From: Paenibacillus sp. Marseille-Q4541
GTDB lineage: Bacteria > Bacillota > Bacilli > Paenibacillales > Paenibacillaceae
NCBI RefSeq assembly: GCF_018310695.1
Contig: NZ_JAGXCY010000004.1
Coordinates: 62,001-126,000 of the forward strand
Length of the DNA: 64,000 nucleotides
Reading direction: 5' to 3'
A model generated the notes under the pieces. That model made no database searches. It was not told the DNA's origin and worked only from the letters and a program-made list of their open reading frames with translations. This document shows positions 1 through 8,888 of this stretch, one piece after another (within the stretch, counting starts at the first letter, position 1; every line of letters starts with the position of its first letter). Both the position numbers and the translations under genes were made by a program.

Positions 1-831
1 CTCAAACGCAGTCAGGGGCTGACCCGTAAGCATTTTCTCCATCTGTTGAAGACGTTCTCCGTGATGGGCCTTCAGGGTGCCTAAGCGCGACTGATAAGAG
101 ACCATAGGATGCCTGTGACCGGGAAAAGCTTTTCGCACTTCTAGCCCCTCCATCCGTTCTAATCCTTCGAGAAAATGTAGCAACGGTTCTGGATCACTAC
201 CCGGAAGCAAGCTTACATTGGGCGAAATCTGAGGTAGAACCGCATCTCCACATAGAATCAGCTCTCGCTCTGGATCATAAAATGACAAATGTCCGGGTGC
301 ATGCCCAGCAGTTTCAATCGCCTGGAACTTGCGTCCCCCTACCTCAAACGCACCCTCTTCTATGTACTGGACTCTAGGGAATGGCGTAACTTGTGGCTGG
401 AAACTTTCCATATGTGAAAATAGCTGCTCCGCCCACTTCTCGGTCATTCCATGACTCCGAAAAAAATCGGGCAACACCTGATTGATATCTGCCGTTTTTC
501 CCCACATAAACTCGGCTTCCTGATGTGCTCGCTGAGACATCCAAACCTTAGCTCCTGTCTGTTCCTGCATCCAGCCGGCTAGACCGTAATGATCCGGATG
601 ATGATGAGTAAGCACAATATCTGTGATCTCATTCGGAGCAATAGAAAGTGCATCCCATACGATCCGCCATTCCTCTTCCGTCTGCTCACTGCGAGGACCA
701 GGGTCCACGATAACAACCCCTGTTTCCCCTCTCCAAAGATAACTATTAACCCATCTTAACGGGTAGGACATGGAAATCTTGACCTGTACTATTTGTTCTT
801 CCTCGTGCATTGTCCATTCAGGCAATTTCAT
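1..831 (-). CDS. MBL-fold metallo-hydrolase (3' end outside window)
   Basis: Read from ATG at 831 down to the window edge (277 codons, no stop), so the C-terminus is missing. A ribosome site AGAGGG precedes the ATG. The translation has the metallo-beta-lactamase signature THHHPDH at residues 75-81, a later AGHAPGH segment and CGDAVLP, which supply the usual zinc ligands. The family covers glyoxalase II-like and other hydrolases, and the substrate cannot be told from the sequence. It is divergent from the DUF72 gene at 1025, with 193 bp between them. Family assignment is firm; function is open. Confidence 0.88.
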   Translation of the reverse strand, partial: MKLPEWTMHEEEQIVQVKISMSYPLRWVNSYLWRGETGVVIVDPGPRSEQTEEEWRIVWDALSIAPNEITDIVLTHHHPDHYGLAGWMQEQTGAKVWMSQRAHQEAEFMWGKTADINQVLPDFFRSHGMTEKWAEQLFSHMESFQPQVTPFPRVQYIEEGAFEVGGRKFQAIETAGHAPGHLSFYDPERELILCGDAVLPQISPNVSLLPGSDPEPLLHFLEGLERMEGLEVRKAFPGHRHPMVSYQSRLGTLKAHHGERLQQMEKMLTGQPLTAFE

Positions 832-942
832 GTTATACCCTCTTTTCTAAACAAATTCGTTTTATGGAAAACGATGATTTCGATTCCTTCTGTTTCAAAA
901 TGATACGTGAGGTCGTATAAAAAATCCATAGGTGATTCCTGT

Positions 943-972
943 TTGTCCCTCTCATAGACCATACTATATAAT
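943..972 (+). promoter_or_regulatory. candidate sigma-A promoter of the DUF72 gene
   Basis: A perfect -10 TATAAT at 967-972 lies 18 bp downstream of TTGTCC (943-948). The expected start near 979 leaves a leader of about 45 bases before ATG 1025. Sequence match only. Confidence 0.45.
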
Positions 973-1024
973 GTTCGAATAAAGGAATCATACGAGATAA
1001 TTCAAGACCAAGGAGGTACACCTA

Positions 1025-1903
1025 ATGATCCATATTGGTCTAACGGGCTGGGGTGACCATGATGATCTGTACCTGCCCGGCACCAAATCAAAAGATAAAC
1101 TGATAGAATACAGCTCCCATTTCCCGGTTGTTGAAGTAGACAGCAGTTTCTATGCCGTACAACCGAAAGAACGGATGGCCAGATGGGCCGAGGAAACACC
1201 TGATCACTTCTCATTCATTGTTAAAGCGTATCAGGGGATGACGGGCCACCTTCGTGGCAAACCGTACTTTACAGACGTGGAAAGTATGTATGTTGCTTTT
1301 AAAGAATCTCTAGAACCGATGATGGAGTGCGGAAAAATGAAAGCCGTACTTTTTCAGTTTCCCCCTTGGTTTGATTGTACTCGCGAGAATGTAACGATGC
1401 TACGCGAAGTCAAAGAACGCATGACAGGGATACCTTGTGCGCTTGAGTTTCGTCATCGAAGCTGGTTTGAAGGGGACATGAAAGAAAAAACACTTGCTTT
1501 CATGCGCCGCGAAGGGTGGATTCACAGCATCTGTGATGAGCCAGATGCCGGACAAGGCTCAGTGCCCACCATTCTTTCCGCAACGGATGAAGCCTTATCC
1601 ATCGTCCGTTTCCATGGAAGAAACGCTTCAGGATGGCATCAAAGTGGAGCCCCGAACTGGAGAGAAGTCAGGTACTTATACCGCTATAACGAAGAGGAAC
1701 TTACCGACTGGAAGCAAAAATTGAACGAGCTATCTAAGCAGAGCAAGGAAATCAGCATCGTCTTTAATAACAACTCTGGCGGGGATGCTGCTGCGAATGC
1801 CAAACAATTGATGACTCTACTCGGCATGTCACCGCAGCCACTCGCTTCAGACATCATCAGGCAGAGGAAGGAAGAGGAACCCGAACAACTGGAACTATTT
1901 TAG
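1025..1903 (+). CDS. DUF72 (YecE-like) family protein
   Basis: 292 residues, the normal length for DUF72/YecE TIM-barrel proteins. It opens with the typical IGLTGWGDHDDLY segment, followed by EVDSSFYAVQ and F-V-KAYQGMTGH. Start ATG 1025 has a strong AAGGAGGT site 8 bases upstream. The biochemical role of the family is not settled. The gene stands alone, followed by a bidirectional terminator shared with the convergent glycoside hydrolase gene. Confidence 0.9.
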   Translation: MIHIGLTGWGDHDDLYLPGTKSKDKLIEYSSHFPVVEVDSSFYAVQPKERMARWAEETPDHFSFIVKAYQGMTGHLRGKPYFTDVESMYVAFKESLEPMMECGKMKAVLFQFPPWFDCTRENVTMLREVKERMTGIPCALEFRHRSWFEGDMKEKTLAFMRREGWIHSICDEPDAGQGSVPTILSATDEALSIVRFHGRNASGWHQSGAPNWREVRYLYRYNEEELTDWKQKLNELSKQSKEISIVFNNNSGGDAAANAKQLMTLLGMSPQPLASDIIRQRKEEEPEQLELF

Positions 1904-1925
1904 CTGTCGTGTAGGGCAATAGAAA

Positions 1926-1958
1926 GAGGGCAAGACGTCCACTGAACGTCTTGCCCTC
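1926..1958. terminator. bidirectional rho-independent terminator
   Basis: Perfect 13-bp stem GAGGGCAAGACGT (1926-1938) with ACGTCTTGCCCTC (1946-1958) around a 7-base loop, between the convergent genes ending at 1903 and 1988. The T tracts are short, so the stem strength is the main evidence. Confidence 0.75.
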
Positions 1959-1987
1959 CTCATTCCTGTCAACGAAAATCCTGATCC

Positions 1988-4156
1988 TCAAGAAGAACGA
2001 GGTGACACGGTTTCAACTTGCGCAGCTCCCGATTTCCTCAGCTCTTTCTGCAAGCGAAGCACCTCTACCCCTGCGAGCAGTACAATACCAATTCCATGGG
2101 TATCGTTCAGATTCCAGCCCAGATCATCTTTATAGTAAGCAGCTGTAAAAGAATAACCCGAACCGCGGCAGACGCCGTAGATATTCCCTTTCGCATCAAT
2201 CGCTACACGAGTTAGCCCTCTCCAGCCTTGAAATACGGCATCTATATACGGGGCAGGCTCCGTAAACCAGCCGTTCCGAATCCCTTTCGCATAAGCATAG
2301 ACAAACATCGAGGTACAGGAGCTTTCCTCGTAACTGTCAGGTCGGTTCAGCACCTGATGCCACAACCCATTCTCCCCTTGCAAACGAAGATACCCCTCGC
2401 ACAAATCCCTGTAAAATGACATCAGTTCTGTGCGCTTTGCATGGTGCTCCGGCAAGATATCTAGAAGTTCAGTGAGCGAAAACAGCACCCAACCATTTCC
2501 CCGTCCCCACGGAATTCCTGTTGCACTGCCTCTCACGAAGTCATACACATGAGACATGATTTGCAGATTTGGGATATACAGATATTTTCGGAACAGCAGA
2601 AATTGCTGAACGGCATCCTCTAAATATCCTGACTCCCCCGTAAGTGCCGCATATCGCGACAGAAAAGGAGTACTCATATACAAATCATCGCACCACATCG
2701 TCTCCTGCCGCATTTCTCCACTGCCTCTTTGCCGAAAAAAAGCTCCGTCTGCTAAACGTTCCTGTTCTTCGGAGATATATGCAGCAATGCGGTCCGCCGT
2801 CTCTCTTCCATAAGGGATGTCCTGCAAATCCATCGCAGCAAGCATCGTTGCCCCAAAGGAACCACAGTCATCAAGACTGTCGATCGCAGACAGCTGATTA
2901 TTAATCCCCGCCGCTCCATACACAGCCCTATCCCACAAACCATAATGATCAAAGGTCGTACTGAGAGAAATATGATCTACGCCGTAACGGATATAATCTT
3001 CTCTTCCGAGCTCTGTTCCTGTATGAAGAAGGCCAAGTAACGTCACACCAAGCGGATAATTCCATTTGCCGTAATGCGTATTTTCGAGATAAGGTCTAAT
3101 CGTCGTTTCCGGCTGATCGAGCTCGTAGTACAGCCCTTGTTTGCCATCGTCAAATACACAGTGAACCTCCTGAACCTGTGCAGGGGTCAGATTGGTTTCT
3201 GGCGTAAAAGGACCTAAATAAAGAAAAGGTTCACTACTTCCGGCAACTGGATGAGGAGCAAGGAGCTGAACTCCACTGTCCGTCTTCAGCTCCTCTAGAT
3301 CAAATCCCCACCTAGACGCCCCAGAACCAATACAACTCCCCTTCATGACCAGATGATGAACACCGTATGTTCTCAGAAGTTTCAGTTCCATCTCACCTGT
3401 TGATGCCTGTGATTGATAGATTATTTCCCCATCTAGATAAACTGTGATCGGCCCTTCATGCCGACCTCTCCATATCAGAGGGGTGTTGTTTGGCTTATTT
3501 ACCATCACCTTTGTCCAAGCATAGGCTTCTGCTTGTTGCTTCGTACCATATAACCTCCCGAACACTCCCATACGATGCTCAAGATCAGTCCATTGCTGCC
3601 GAGGATACCAGTTCAGACCCGTGTCTTCTTCTCTCATCCCTTGATGAGGTAGATGTAGGGGCGGCTCCTCAAATGCCTCTGAGTACAACCACCCTTCCAT
3701 TCCATCTCGCTCCTGACTAGGGACAATAAAGTGAAGGGGGAAATTTTTGAATGAACCCGTTCCAAACACACCGCCGAACCCGACATCTGTTTTCACAAAC
3801 TGAAGGATCACATCATTCCAGCCATACTGGACCGGGATTTGCAAAGCCGTTCGTCTTTCCGGAAACAGTTCTTGATGCAGATCCGACGTAAAAAACAAAG
3901 CTCCGTTCACATAAATTTTCACCGGACTATAACAGCTAAGACTCATATTAAGTTTCGTTTCCTGTTGCTGTCCGCTCCATAACTTTCCCCATACATAAGC
4001 ATAAGTTCCAGTAGTCGCTTCTGGCAGACGATGGCTGAGATCCATCTCATATCTGTAATCCGGGAGCCTTTTGAAACCTTCTTTATGAAAAGCTCGGAAG
4101 GTAAACGATTGTTTGGGATTATCGCCAATATAACGTTGTGCAATGGTCTCAAGCAC
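1988..4156 (-). CDS. GH105/GH88 unsaturated rhamnogalacturonyl hydrolase with N-terminal beta domain
   Basis: Up to 722 residues from the GTG at 4156, about twice the length of a single-domain GH105 enzyme such as YteR. The second half carries the family hallmarks: TMWCDDLYMSTPFLSRYA, GRGNGWVLFSLTELL and a C-terminal AYYKDDLGWNLNDTHGIG segment. The first 360 or so residues look beta-rich and may bind carbohydrate. GH105 enzymes remove the 4,5-unsaturated uronic acid left by lyases, usually next to rhamnose, and no secretion signal is seen. It is the last gene of the minus-strand sugar operon. The start is uncertain: the frame stays open upstream to about 4258 with coding-like sequence but no ATG, GTG or TTG, and the GTG lacks a good ribosome site. 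Confidence 0.85.
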   Translation of the reverse strand: MLETIAQRYIGDNPKQSFTFRAFHKEGFKRLPDYRYEMDLSHRLPEATTGTYAYVWGKLWSGQQQETKLNMSLSCYSPVKIYVNGALFFTSDLHQELFPERRTALQIPVQYGWNDVILQFVKTDVGFGGVFGTGSFKNFPLHFIVPSQERDGMEGWLYSEAFEEPPLHLPHQGMREEDTGLNWYPRQQWTDLEHRMGVFGRLYGTKQQAEAYAWTKVMVNKPNNTPLIWRGRHEGPITVYLDGEIIYQSQASTGEMELKLLRTYGVHHLVMKGSCIGSGASRWGFDLEELKTDSGVQLLAPHPVAGSSEPFLYLGPFTPETNLTPAQVQEVHCVFDDGKQGLYYELDQPETTIRPYLENTHYGKWNYPLGVTLLGLLHTGTELGREDYIRYGVDHISLSTTFDHYGLWDRAVYGAAGINNQLSAIDSLDDCGSFGATMLAAMDLQDIPYGRETADRIAAYISEEQERLADGAFFRQRGSGEMRQETMWCDDLYMSTPFLSRYAALTGESGYLEDAVQQFLLFRKYLYIPNLQIMSHVYDFVRGSATGIPWGRGNGWVLFSLTELLDILPEHHAKRTELMSFYRDLCEGYLRLQGENGLWHQVLNRPDSYEESSCTSMFVYAYAKGIRNGWFTEPAPYIDAVFQGWRGLTRVAIDAKGNIYGVCRGSGYSFTAAYYKDDLGWNLNDTHGIGIVLLAGVEVLRLQKELRKSGAAQVETVSPRSS

Positions 4157-4274
4157 ATCTGATATGGAATCAGATACACGGCTAGCTATTGATTCATTTG
4201 CATGAAAATATCGGATGAGGATCAGCCCCTTCTGCTTTATTGTAGGAATCCAGGGTCAGTTAAAGCTGAATTAC

Positions 4275-5564
4275 CTAATAAAACTTCACAAGATCATCAA
4301 TCCGAACCGGAAGGCCGGTACGAATCGCCTTATTCGCAGCAATCCCTGTCAGAATAGAACGTGCGCCATCCACATGATTTGCTGCACGTTCAAATGGATC
4401 ATGCACGGGCTCGCCAAACAGATCATTTAGAAGGACCGGATCGCCTCCGCCATGTCCGCCTTCGCCTTCCTTCACTTCTACTGGGTACGGTGCATCAAAC
4501 ATCGGAAACACTTTGATGCTGTGGCCTTGTAGTGCACCCTCATTCGCACGATCTCCGCCAGCATTTACATAGGACTGCTCCACGATATTCATTTCAATAC
4601 GCCCTTTGCTGCCATTAAAAGCGATACGGTATCCTTCCCACGGCATATATGCATTCAGTGAATACGTAAGGACAGCCCGGTTTTTGTATCTGACAAGGAC
4701 ACCCATCGTGTCTTCAATGCTAATTCCGTCTCCAAAAACGTTCTGATCCCGCTGATATCCATCCTCGTGCTCTGCATCCAGATACATCGCCTTTAAAGAC
4801 TCGTTCTCATCCAGATGCAATGCAAATGGATCATCCTTAGCGAGTTCGCTACCCGTTGCTCGCTGATACGGATGACGCTCTCCGCGTTTCTCGGCATTTT
4901 CCTTGCCGTAAAAAAGTAAATCACCAAAAGCAAAGACCGTCTCCGGCTGGGATCCGATCCAGAAGTTAACAAGATCAAAATGATGCGTCGATTTATGTAC
5001 GAGTAGTCCCCCGCTATTTCGTTTGTCCCGGTGCCATCTGCGGAAATAATCTGCGCCATGACGAGTATTAAGTAGCCATTCAAAGTGAACCGAATGTACA
5101 TCCCCTATCGTCCCGTTCATGATGAGTTCACGGGCTTTGGTGTGATGCGGGGCATACCTGTAGTTAAAAGTCACCCGCACGTTTCGTCCGGTTCTTTCTA
5201 CTGCGTCCAAAATTTCCTGGCACTTCTCTTCGTCAACCGTCATCGGCTTTTCTGTAATCACATCACACCCAAGTTCCAGCGCACGGATAATATAGCGATG
5301 ATGTGTTCGGTCGATGCTAGTGACGATAATGGTATCCGGCCGATGCTTCTCGATCATGTTCTCGAATTCAGTTTCTTTATAAGTAGGGACTTCAGGATAG
5401 TTACACTTCTCCTTAAGAACCTCATTGGCATAATTCATTCTTGTCTGATTGGAATCACAAAAGGCGATCAGTTCGGATTGCTCACGAAAATCCTGGGCGA
5501 GTGCCGTATAAAAGAATCCGGCTCGCCCCCCTGTACCTACAATTGCATACGTTTTTTTGCTCAT
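4275..5564 (-). CDS. Gfo/Idh/MocA family oxidoreductase
   Basis: 429 residues. The N-terminal Rossmann fold shows YAIVGTGGRAGFF (GxGxxG). The EKPMTVDEEKC segment, with the family EKP lysine, sits near residue 105, and a RHGADYFRRWHRDKRNSGG region follows. These enzymes oxidise or reduce sugars with NAD(P). Its TAGGAGGT ribosome site lies inside the last codons of the upstream rhamnosidase gene (stop at 5571), so translation is probably coupled. In this locus it may act on a released sugar or uronate; the exact substrate is not inferable. Confidence 0.88.
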   Translation of the reverse strand: MSKKTYAIVGTGGRAGFFYTALAQDFREQSELIAFCDSNQTRMNYANEVLKEKCNYPEVPTYKETEFENMIEKHRPDTIIVTSIDRTHHRYIIRALELGCDVITEKPMTVDEEKCQEILDAVERTGRNVRVTFNYRYAPHHTKARELIMNGTIGDVHSVHFEWLLNTRHGADYFRRWHRDKRNSGGLLVHKSTHHFDLVNFWIGSQPETVFAFGDLLFYGKENAEKRGERHPYQRATGSELAKDDPFALHLDENESLKAMYLDAEHEDGYQRDQNVFGDGISIEDTMGVLVRYKNRAVLTYSLNAYMPWEGYRIAFNGSKGRIEMNIVEQSYVNAGGDRANEGALQGHSIKVFPMFDAPYPVEVKEGEGGHGGGDPVLLNDLFGEPVHDPFERAANHVDGARSILTGIAANKAIRTGLPVRIDDLVKFY

Positions 5565-5570
5565 TGTATA

Positions 5571-8500
5571 TTACCTCCTAAATCGCCCCTTATTTTGTAC
5601 TTCGGCAAGTAATAAACGGCTCTCATTGTGTTTTGTTCTCACATCTACTGCAGCATGCTGCTCTTGATCAAAATAAGTCCCTTCGAGGAGTCCGATTAAA
5701 GTTCCGGTGACTCTCACTTCCAACTGATTGTCTCCCTCACATAGAAGGGATGTACTTCCCTCCCAGAAGTAAGGTGACCAAGCACGAATACCTAGAGACT
5801 TGCCATTCACTAATACCTCTACGACATCCTGTATCCGAAAGTCGGAGAACAACAGTTCAAATTGGTCTACTTCTTTCCCTTCCGAAGCTCTGTAGTTAAA
5901 GGTCTGTTCCAAACGATAGGTCCCAGAATAATAAGGAAAACCAACGATTGGCTCTGGGAGTAGCGCATCGGTATACTCCGGCAATTTTGCCAGGACTGAC
6001 TTTCCGTCCTCGTAATATACACCGAAGGAACCAGACAACATGAGTGGGTCAACAACGCCATCATGGTCTTTGGTAATTTCAATTTGAATGGTAATTTCGT
6101 TTGTGCCAATCTGCAGGTAAGGAGCAATATCTGCCCCCTTGTTGTTATAATCCGTGATACAGACAGCTGAAAAATCGGACGGGCATAGACGATGCTGATT
6201 CACTTCGATGACATACTCCCCTGAAATAGCGTTCTGATCAAAAAACAGAAGACAGGTTTGCTCTTTTCTTTTACATTCCAGTTGAGATACATAAGTGGCA
6301 CGTAGTGGATAGGCTAATTTCGCTTTCTTCGGTGTACCGAATACTTGATCAAATCGTAGTGGTAAGCCGCTTCCAGCATCACCGGCTACCTGCTCAATGA
6401 AAGTTTTGGTCTGTACTTTCAGGTCCTGAATATGTACCTGTCCCTGTGCGCCTGTAACGGTCAAAATAAACTCGCCTATTCGCAGTTTGTTGTCTTGCTC
6501 TGGAGTCACTTTCCATTGCCCTCTGACAGGAAGTTCAATGCGATGACGACTTGGCAAGATTACTTCATCAGGTGATGAGGCCTCCACCTTTGCTGGTACA
6601 ACATCCAAGAGGAAGATCACTGCTTCATAAGGAGCCAGCGTTACTTGCATTTCATATTGTTCTTTTCCTAATGGATCTGTTGAAGAAAGAATGACCGGTA
6701 TCTCTTCGCTCGCTTCTCCTGTACGCAGTGACAAGTTCCGAACCGTTACTTCGGTCTTACTGATCTCCTTATTTGTTGTCTCTAGTCGGTCCAGTAGTAC
6801 TTTCAAATCAATCTGTACATGACCTTGTAAGGTTTCCCCTTCCTGATTAGTCAGGAACAAAAAAGCCTGATGCTCGGAAATGATCCGGAACTGCTGGAGT
6901 ACTGTCAGGGTATCATTCTCCAACTTCAACACGGCCGCATCACTCACCCATTCATTGAGCTTCGGAAGAAGTAACTTCGGTATCTTTTCTTCCATGGACA
7001 AGTCCGAGGGGAGCGAGTGAACATGCTCTTTTTTACAAAACTCTTCCCAATCCTCTACCGTAGGAGATCCTGGCTGTACGGATTCGACAGGAAGCTGCCC
7101 GGTCGTAATCAATTTTCCACCTGAAGCTACGAATACCTCGATCTGTTCCCAAGCTGCTGCTTCAAGATTCATCATTGGAGGCAAAATCAGTACCTCATAA
7201 GATGCCGTACCAATCGCAATCTTCCCATCTTCGATCTGTGCTTCTGCCAGCAGTTCTGGATCGAGATGATCATAATCACGGCGATAGCGAAGTAACTGAT
7301 TCGAGAGTGCGAGCCAGTCAGACTTCAGCTGATCCAGCAGCTGTCGCTCCTTCTCAACTTCTCCCCCATATTGGAAGCCATGCAGCGGGTTGCCCATCAG
7401 CGTCCAAAACGTCGTCGTAGGATCTAGCAAGGCTATTCGAATATCAGCCCTCCCTTCACTCATCAAGTAACTGATGCGTCCAACATAATCACCGAGCTGT
7501 CGGAAATAAGGCCAATACGGATTTTGCAAAAATTGCGATGGTGGCGCATCATGTTTCGCAAGCCCGCCAATCGTATAGAAAAACGCGTGAAAATTATAAA
7601 AATTAGTTCCAAGCGCAGCCATTCGGTCAATCATCCACTTCGCATCCTGCAATGTCATGGACCAGCCTACACTGTGAAAGCATTCAATCATATTACGGGG
7701 TCTGCCTAGCTGGCGGGCAAGGGAACTTACCATCTTCGGATTGTCCCGCATGTTTAGTCCATATCGCTCCAGAATATAGGCTAGAGAACGGCCGGTTTTT
7801 TCATGGGCAGAATCTCCTCCCGGCAGATGACTATAGAGCTGGGTTGTCATCCGTAAGGAAGGAACTTCGGCTGCATATTGAATACCAGCCTGTTCACAGA
7901 AATCATGGGCTTGCTTGTGGACTGACTTTCGTAACAGCAAATGAACCGATTGAAAAAAGTCATAACGAGTTTGTTTTGCCTGCGGCACATCGCTTCGCAG
8001 CAAAGCGGGAAGTTGTTCCAGCAGGTCATAACCCATGCTCTCCTTGAAAAAGGAGGGTAACTGGGGAGACCAAGGGATACGACCAAGAGGAGCAATTTCG
8101 TCCGTGAACATTCCTTTGATCACTGTTCCAAAATCTTCTCCAAGCTCTTCCTGATATCGCTCATGTGTCAGCTGAATAAAACGTTTCATTGCCTTCTCAT
8201 TCAGCGGATCCACAAAATTACCGTAATATTTAAAATCATCAATCTCTTGTTCCATGAAAATGAAGATCTCATAATTCCCTTCAGGCACTGCCCATTCCAG
8301 ACAGAAAGCGGTCTCATAAGTAAAGAAGCGTTTGCGATTATACGAAGTAAGTCCTGTTTCCTGATATATCTGATCTAATTGGACATTTCCGATCTGTTTC
8401 CGCAGTTCAATCGCCTTATCCCATTGATGCTTCCCATCCGTGCTGATCGGGACTGCTTTTGCATACAGAATTACAGCCCAAGGCAAGGTCCATGACACGC

Positions 8501-8864
8501 TTTCGCCATGGCTGACCTTACCGCTGTGATGAACGAGCATACGCTGCTTCGCTTCCGGCATCTCAAGGGTCACTTCGCCCCCTGCCATACCGCTTGGATA
8601 CGGATATTCATCATACAGCCAAACCTGCATCCCTTTTGACTTTGCTTCCTGGACAGCAAACCGTACCTTATCAAACCAAGACTGTGAGAGATAAGGGATG
8701 GTGAGTCCCTGTCTCGCACAGATAAAAAAACCGCCTACTCCCTGCTTTGCCATCTCATCAATCTGGTGACGGATCTGCTCATCATCCATCTCACCATTCC
8801 AGAACCAGAAAGGATGAACACGATATTCATTCCCTGGATTCTGGAATGTTTCGGCATTCCACAT
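5571..8864 (-). CDS. GH106-like alpha-L-rhamnosidase
   Basis: 1097 residues, typical of the large GH106-type glycosyl hydrolases. The N-terminal barrel begins with YRVHPFWFWNGEMDDEQIRH and GVGGFFICARQGL, then VWLYDEYPYPSGMAGGE, all characteristic of this family. Beta-sandwich-like sequence follows, with NGKSLGIRAWSPYFW near the end. No signal peptide is visible, so it probably works in the cytoplasm on imported oligosaccharides. ATG 8864 has an AAGGAGGT site. It sits between a binding-protein gene and a Gfo/Idh gene with short gaps. Activity on rhamnose is known for characterised GH106 members and is inferred here. Confidence 0.82.
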   Translation of the reverse strand: MWNAETFQNPGNEYRVHPFWFWNGEMDDEQIRHQIDEMAKQGVGGFFICARQGLTIPYLSQSWFDKVRFAVQEAKSKGMQVWLYDEYPYPSGMAGGEVTLEMPEAKQRMLVHHSGKVSHGESVSWTLPWAVILYAKAVPISTDGKHQWDKAIELRKQIGNVQLDQIYQETGLTSYNRKRFFTYETAFCLEWAVPEGNYEIFIFMEQEIDDFKYYGNFVDPLNEKAMKRFIQLTHERYQEELGEDFGTVIKGMFTDEIAPLGRIPWSPQLPSFFKESMGYDLLEQLPALLRSDVPQAKQTRYDFFQSVHLLLRKSVHKQAHDFCEQAGIQYAAEVPSLRMTTQLYSHLPGGDSAHEKTGRSLAYILERYGLNMRDNPKMVSSLARQLGRPRNMIECFHSVGWSMTLQDAKWMIDRMAALGTNFYNFHAFFYTIGGLAKHDAPPSQFLQNPYWPYFRQLGDYVGRISYLMSEGRADIRIALLDPTTTFWTLMGNPLHGFQYGGEVEKERQLLDQLKSDWLALSNQLLRYRRDYDHLDPELLAEAQIEDGKIAIGTASYEVLILPPMMNLEAAAWEQIEVFVASGGKLITTGQLPVESVQPGSPTVEDWEEFCKKEHVHSLPSDLSMEEKIPKLLLPKLNEWVSDAAVLKLENDTLTVLQQFRIISEHQAFLFLTNQEGETLQGHVQIDLKVLLDRLETTNKEISKTEVTVRNLSLRTGEASEEIPVILSSTDPLGKEQYEMQVTLAPYEAVIFLLDVVPAKVEASSPDEVILPSRHRIELPVRGQWKVTPEQDNKLRIGEFILTVTGAQGQVHIQDLKVQTKTFIEQVAGDAGSGLPLRFDQVFGTPKKAKLAYPLRATYVSQLECKRKEQTCLLFFDQNAISGEYVIEVNQHRLCPSDFSAVCITDYNNKGADIAPYLQIGTNEITIQIEITKDHDGVVDPLMLSGSFGVYYEDGKSVLAKLPEYTDALLPEPIVGFPYYSGTYRLEQTFNYRASEGKEVDQFELLFSDFRIQDVVEVLVNGKSLGIRAWSPYFWEGSTSLLCEGDNQLEVRVTGTLIGLLEGTYFDQEQHAAVDVRTKHNESRLLLAEVQNKGRFRR

Positions 8865-8888
8865 CCTGACAACCTCCTTGTAACACGT

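Noticed and set aside
833..1021. 62-codon minus-strand ORF in the gap before the DUF72 gene
   Set aside because: Covers the promoter region; no ribosome site or recognisable sequence.
5085..5612. 175-codon plus-strand ORF opposite the Gfo/Idh gene
   Set aside because: Fully antisense to a well-supported gene, no ribosome site and no family-like sequence.
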